Positions 30,261 through 32,224 of a stretch of DNA of 32,224 nucleotides are shown in pieces; position 1 is the stretch's first letter, and each line of letters begins with the position of its first letter. This DNA comes from Candidatus Intestinimonas merdavium (lineage in GTDB: Bacteria; Bacillota; Clostridia; Oscillospirales; Oscillospiraceae). Under the pieces are notes generated by a model that saw only the letters and a list, made by a program, of their open reading frames with translations, was not told the origin of the DNA and made no database searches. The stretch is taken from contig DXCX01000081.1 of assembly GCA_019115785.1 (NCBI GenBank), positions 1 through 32,224 of the forward strand, in the 5' to 3' direction. The position numbers and the translations under genes were made by a program.

Positions 30261-32224
30261 TTATTCCATGGGGGTGGGGTCACTTTCGGCGGCGGGGTCC
30301 TCATCCACCTCCACCGGACCCTCCTCCTCCTCCACAGGGGGCTCGGAGGGCTCGTCGTCGGGGCTCATGGTATCCCAGTCGAACTGGCGGTACCGGGCCA
30401 GGCCGGAGCCGGCGGGGATGAGCTTACCGATGATGACGTTCTCCTTCAGGCCCAGCAGGTGGTCCACCTTACCCTTGATGGCGGCCTCAGTGAGGACCTT
30501 GGTGGTCTCCTGGAAGGAGGCGGCAGACAGGAAGGACTCGGTGGCCAGAGAGGCCTTGGTGATGCCCATGATGAGCCGGGTGGCCACGGGGAGCTTGAGC
30601 TCCAGGCCGTCGTTGGTCTCGCCGGCGTCGATGCGGGCCTGGACGGCACGCTCGGCGTCCTTGAACTCGATGAGGTCGATTGTGGAGCCGCTGAGGAGGT
30701 CGGAGTCTCCGGCGTCCTCCACCCGGACCTTCCGCATCATCTGGCGGGCAATGACCTCAATGTGCTTGTCGTTGATGTCCACGCCCTGTTGACGGTAGGG
30801 CTTCTGGACCTCCTGGATGAGGTAGTCGTATACAGCGTGGATGCCGCGGATGCGCAGCACGTCGGCGGGGTACAGGGCGCCGTCGGTGAGCATATCGCCC
30901 TTGGTCACGCTGTCGCCCTCCTTTACCCGGATGCCCGCGTTGTGGGCCAGGGTATAGGTGACCACCTCTCCGTCGGTGGCGGTGATGGTGACGTTGACCA
31001 TGCCGCCCTTCTTGGCGTCCTCCATGCTGACCTTGCCGCTGATCTCGGCCAGCTGGGCCATCTTCTTGGGACGGCGTGCCTCGAAGAGCTCCTCAACACG
31101 GGGAAGACCCTGGGTGATGTCGCCGCCGGCCACGCCGCCGGTGTGGAAGGTACGCATGGTGAGCTGGGTACCGGGCTCGCCGATGGACTGGGCGGCGATG
31201 ATGCCGACCGCCTCACCCTCGCCCACGGCCTCTCCGATGGCCAGGTTGATACCGTAGCACTTGGAGCACACGCCGCTGCGGGATTCACAGGTGAGCACGG
31301 AGCGGATCATGACCTCATGGATGCCGTGGTCCTCCAGGAGCTTGGCGTCGTCGGGGGTCATCATGGTGTCCCGGCTGATGAGGACCTCACCGGTCTGGGG
31401 ATCGCAGATGTCCTCCACGGGGTAGCGGCCCTTCAGGCGCTCGCCAAAGCCCTCGATGACCTGGCCGTTCTCCACGATCTCGCTGGCCAGAATGCCATCG
31501 TGGGTACCGCAGTCGTGCTCCCGGATGATAACCTCCTGGGACACGTCCACCAGACGTCGGGTCAGATAACCGGAGTCGGCGGTACGCAGAGCGGTATCGG
31601 CCATACCCTTACGGGCGCCTCTGGAGGAGATGAAGTACTCCAGTACGGACAGGCCCTCACGGAAGTTGGACTTGATGGGGATCTCGATGGTGCGGCCGGA
31701 GGTGTCGGCCATCAGGCCGCGCATGCCGGCCAGCTGACGGATCTGGGCGGAGGAGCCGCGGGCGCCGGAGTCGGCCATCATCCAGATGGGGTTGTACCGG
31801 TCCAGGCCGGCCATCAGGGCGTCGGTCACGTCCTTGGTGGTCTTTTCCCAGGCCTCCACCACCAGGCGGTACCGCTCCTCGTTGGTGAGGAAGCCACGCT
31901 TGTACTGCCGCTCGATCTTGACGATCTCCTTCTCGGTGTCGGCGATCAGGCCGTACTTCTTCTCGGGGATGGTCATGTCGTAGATGGACACGGTGAGGGA
32001 GCCCCGGGTGGAGAACTTGTAGCCCCGGTTCTTGATGGTGTCCAGCACGCCGGCGGACACGGTGAAGCCGTGCTTGGTGATGCACTTGTCGATGATCTTG
32101 CCCAGCTGCTTCTTGCCCACGATGAAGTTGACCTCGGGGTCAAACATCTGCTCGGGGTCGTTCCGATCCACAAAGCCCAGATCCTGGGGGATGCCCTCGT
32201 TGAAGATCAGGCGGCCCACGGTGG
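30261..32224 (-). CDS. rpoC: RNA polymerase subunit beta' (C-terminal 654 codons; start outside window)
   Basis: This is the catalytic large subunit of RNA polymerase; only its C-terminal half is present, the frame running open past 32224. Recognisable parts are the rim/funnel and trigger-loop region around [20 protein letters not shown], the second zinc-binding site (DCGTHDG, then [11 protein letters not shown]), the region [21 protein letters not shown], and the C-terminal block [15 protein letters not shown]. The protein ends in an acidic Pro/Glu/Asp-rich tail of about 35 residues after DWDTMSPDD, longer than many beta' proteins. The gene is followed by a strong terminator. Confidence 0.97.
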   Translation of the reverse strand, partial: TVGRLIFNEGIPQDLGFVDRNDPEQMFDPEVNFIVGKKQLGKIIDKCITKHGFTVSAGVLDTIKNRGYKFSTRGSLTVSIYDMTIPEKKYGLIADTEKEIVKIERQYKRGFLTNEERYRLVVEAWEKTTKDVTDALMAGLDRYNPIWMMADSGARGSSAQIRQLAGMRGLMADTSGRTIEIPIKSNFREGLSVLEYFISSRGARKGMADTALRTADSGYLTRRLVDVSQEVIIREHDCGTHDGILASEIVENGQVIEGFGERLKGRYPVEDICDPQTGEVLISRDTMMTPDDAKLLEDHGIHEVMIRSVLTCESRSGVCSKCYGINLAIGEAVGEGEAVGIIAAQSIGEPGTQLTMRTFHTGGVAGGDITQGLPRVEELFEARRPKKMAQLAEISGKVSMEDAKKGGMVNVTITATDGEVVTYTLAHNAGIRVKEGDSVTKGDMLTDGALYPADVLRIRGIHAVYDYLIQEVQKPYRQQGVDINDKHIEVIARQMMRKVRVEDAGDSDLLSGSTIDLIEFKDAERAVQARIDAGETNDGLELKLPVATRLIMGITKASLATESFLSAASFQETTKVLTEAAIKGKVDHLLGLKENVIIGKLIPAGSGLARYRQFDWDTMSPDDEPSEPPVEEEEGPVEVDEDPAAESDPTPME

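Overview
The window reads as chromosomal DNA from a high-GC, anaerobic, Gram-positive Firmicute of the class Clostridia, most like the Oscillospiraceae (Flavonifractor/Lawsonibacter type). The genus cannot be fixed from sequence alone. The grounds are the gene order nadD-yqeK-LCP-rsfS-leuS, a class II GalT, an oxygen-sensitive 2-hydroxyacyl-CoA dehydratase with its activator, strong Shine-Dalgarno sites, sigma-A type promoters and no outer-membrane genes. No tRNA, rRNA, CRISPR array, prophage or insertion sequence was seen.

Layout. (1) 1-13500, minus strand: leuS (its 3' end lies outside the window) has its own promoter. Upstream of it is a long housekeeping operon that starts at a strong promoter near 13480 and ends at a terminator near 1830. 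It reads smc, a previously unlisted 59-codon zinc-ribbon-like ORF, ftsY, a 60-aa membrane protein, rph, rdgB, yhbY, a nadD-yqeK fusion, two tandem LCP cell-wall ligases and rsfS. It joins chromosome segregation, membrane targeting, RNA processing, nucleotide-pool cleaning, NAD synthesis, wall polymer attachment and ribosome silencing. (2) 13524-18883, minus strand: a tight five-gene catabolic operon of VOC-fold epimerase-like protein, ATP-dependent activator, two [4Fe-4S] dehydratase subunits and a propionate/lactate-type CoA-transferase. It looks like a module that activates, possibly epimerises and then dehydrates a 2-hydroxy acid. (3) 18884-22498: a 205-bp divergent control region with clustered motifs, a 495-aa HTH regulator, a lipoprotein and a soluble chemoreceptor-like protein, closed by a strong terminator. 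(4) 22517-26464, plus strand: a three-gene operon of LRR protein, VWA protein with a degenerate metallopeptidase motif, and MoxR-type AAA ATPase. Its function is unknown. (5) 26471-30199, minus strand: a GalR/LacI regulator followed by galE-galT, with the same operator core in front of galR and galE. (6) 30200-32224: the C-terminal part of rpoC and its terminator.

The regions most worth experimental follow-up are the 2-hydroxyacyl-CoA operon with its divergent regulator, the LRR/VWA/MoxR operon, and the small ORF between smc and ftsY. Three promoters here (leuS, smc, galR) share an identical TTGCAA -35 box with exactly 17-bp spacing.
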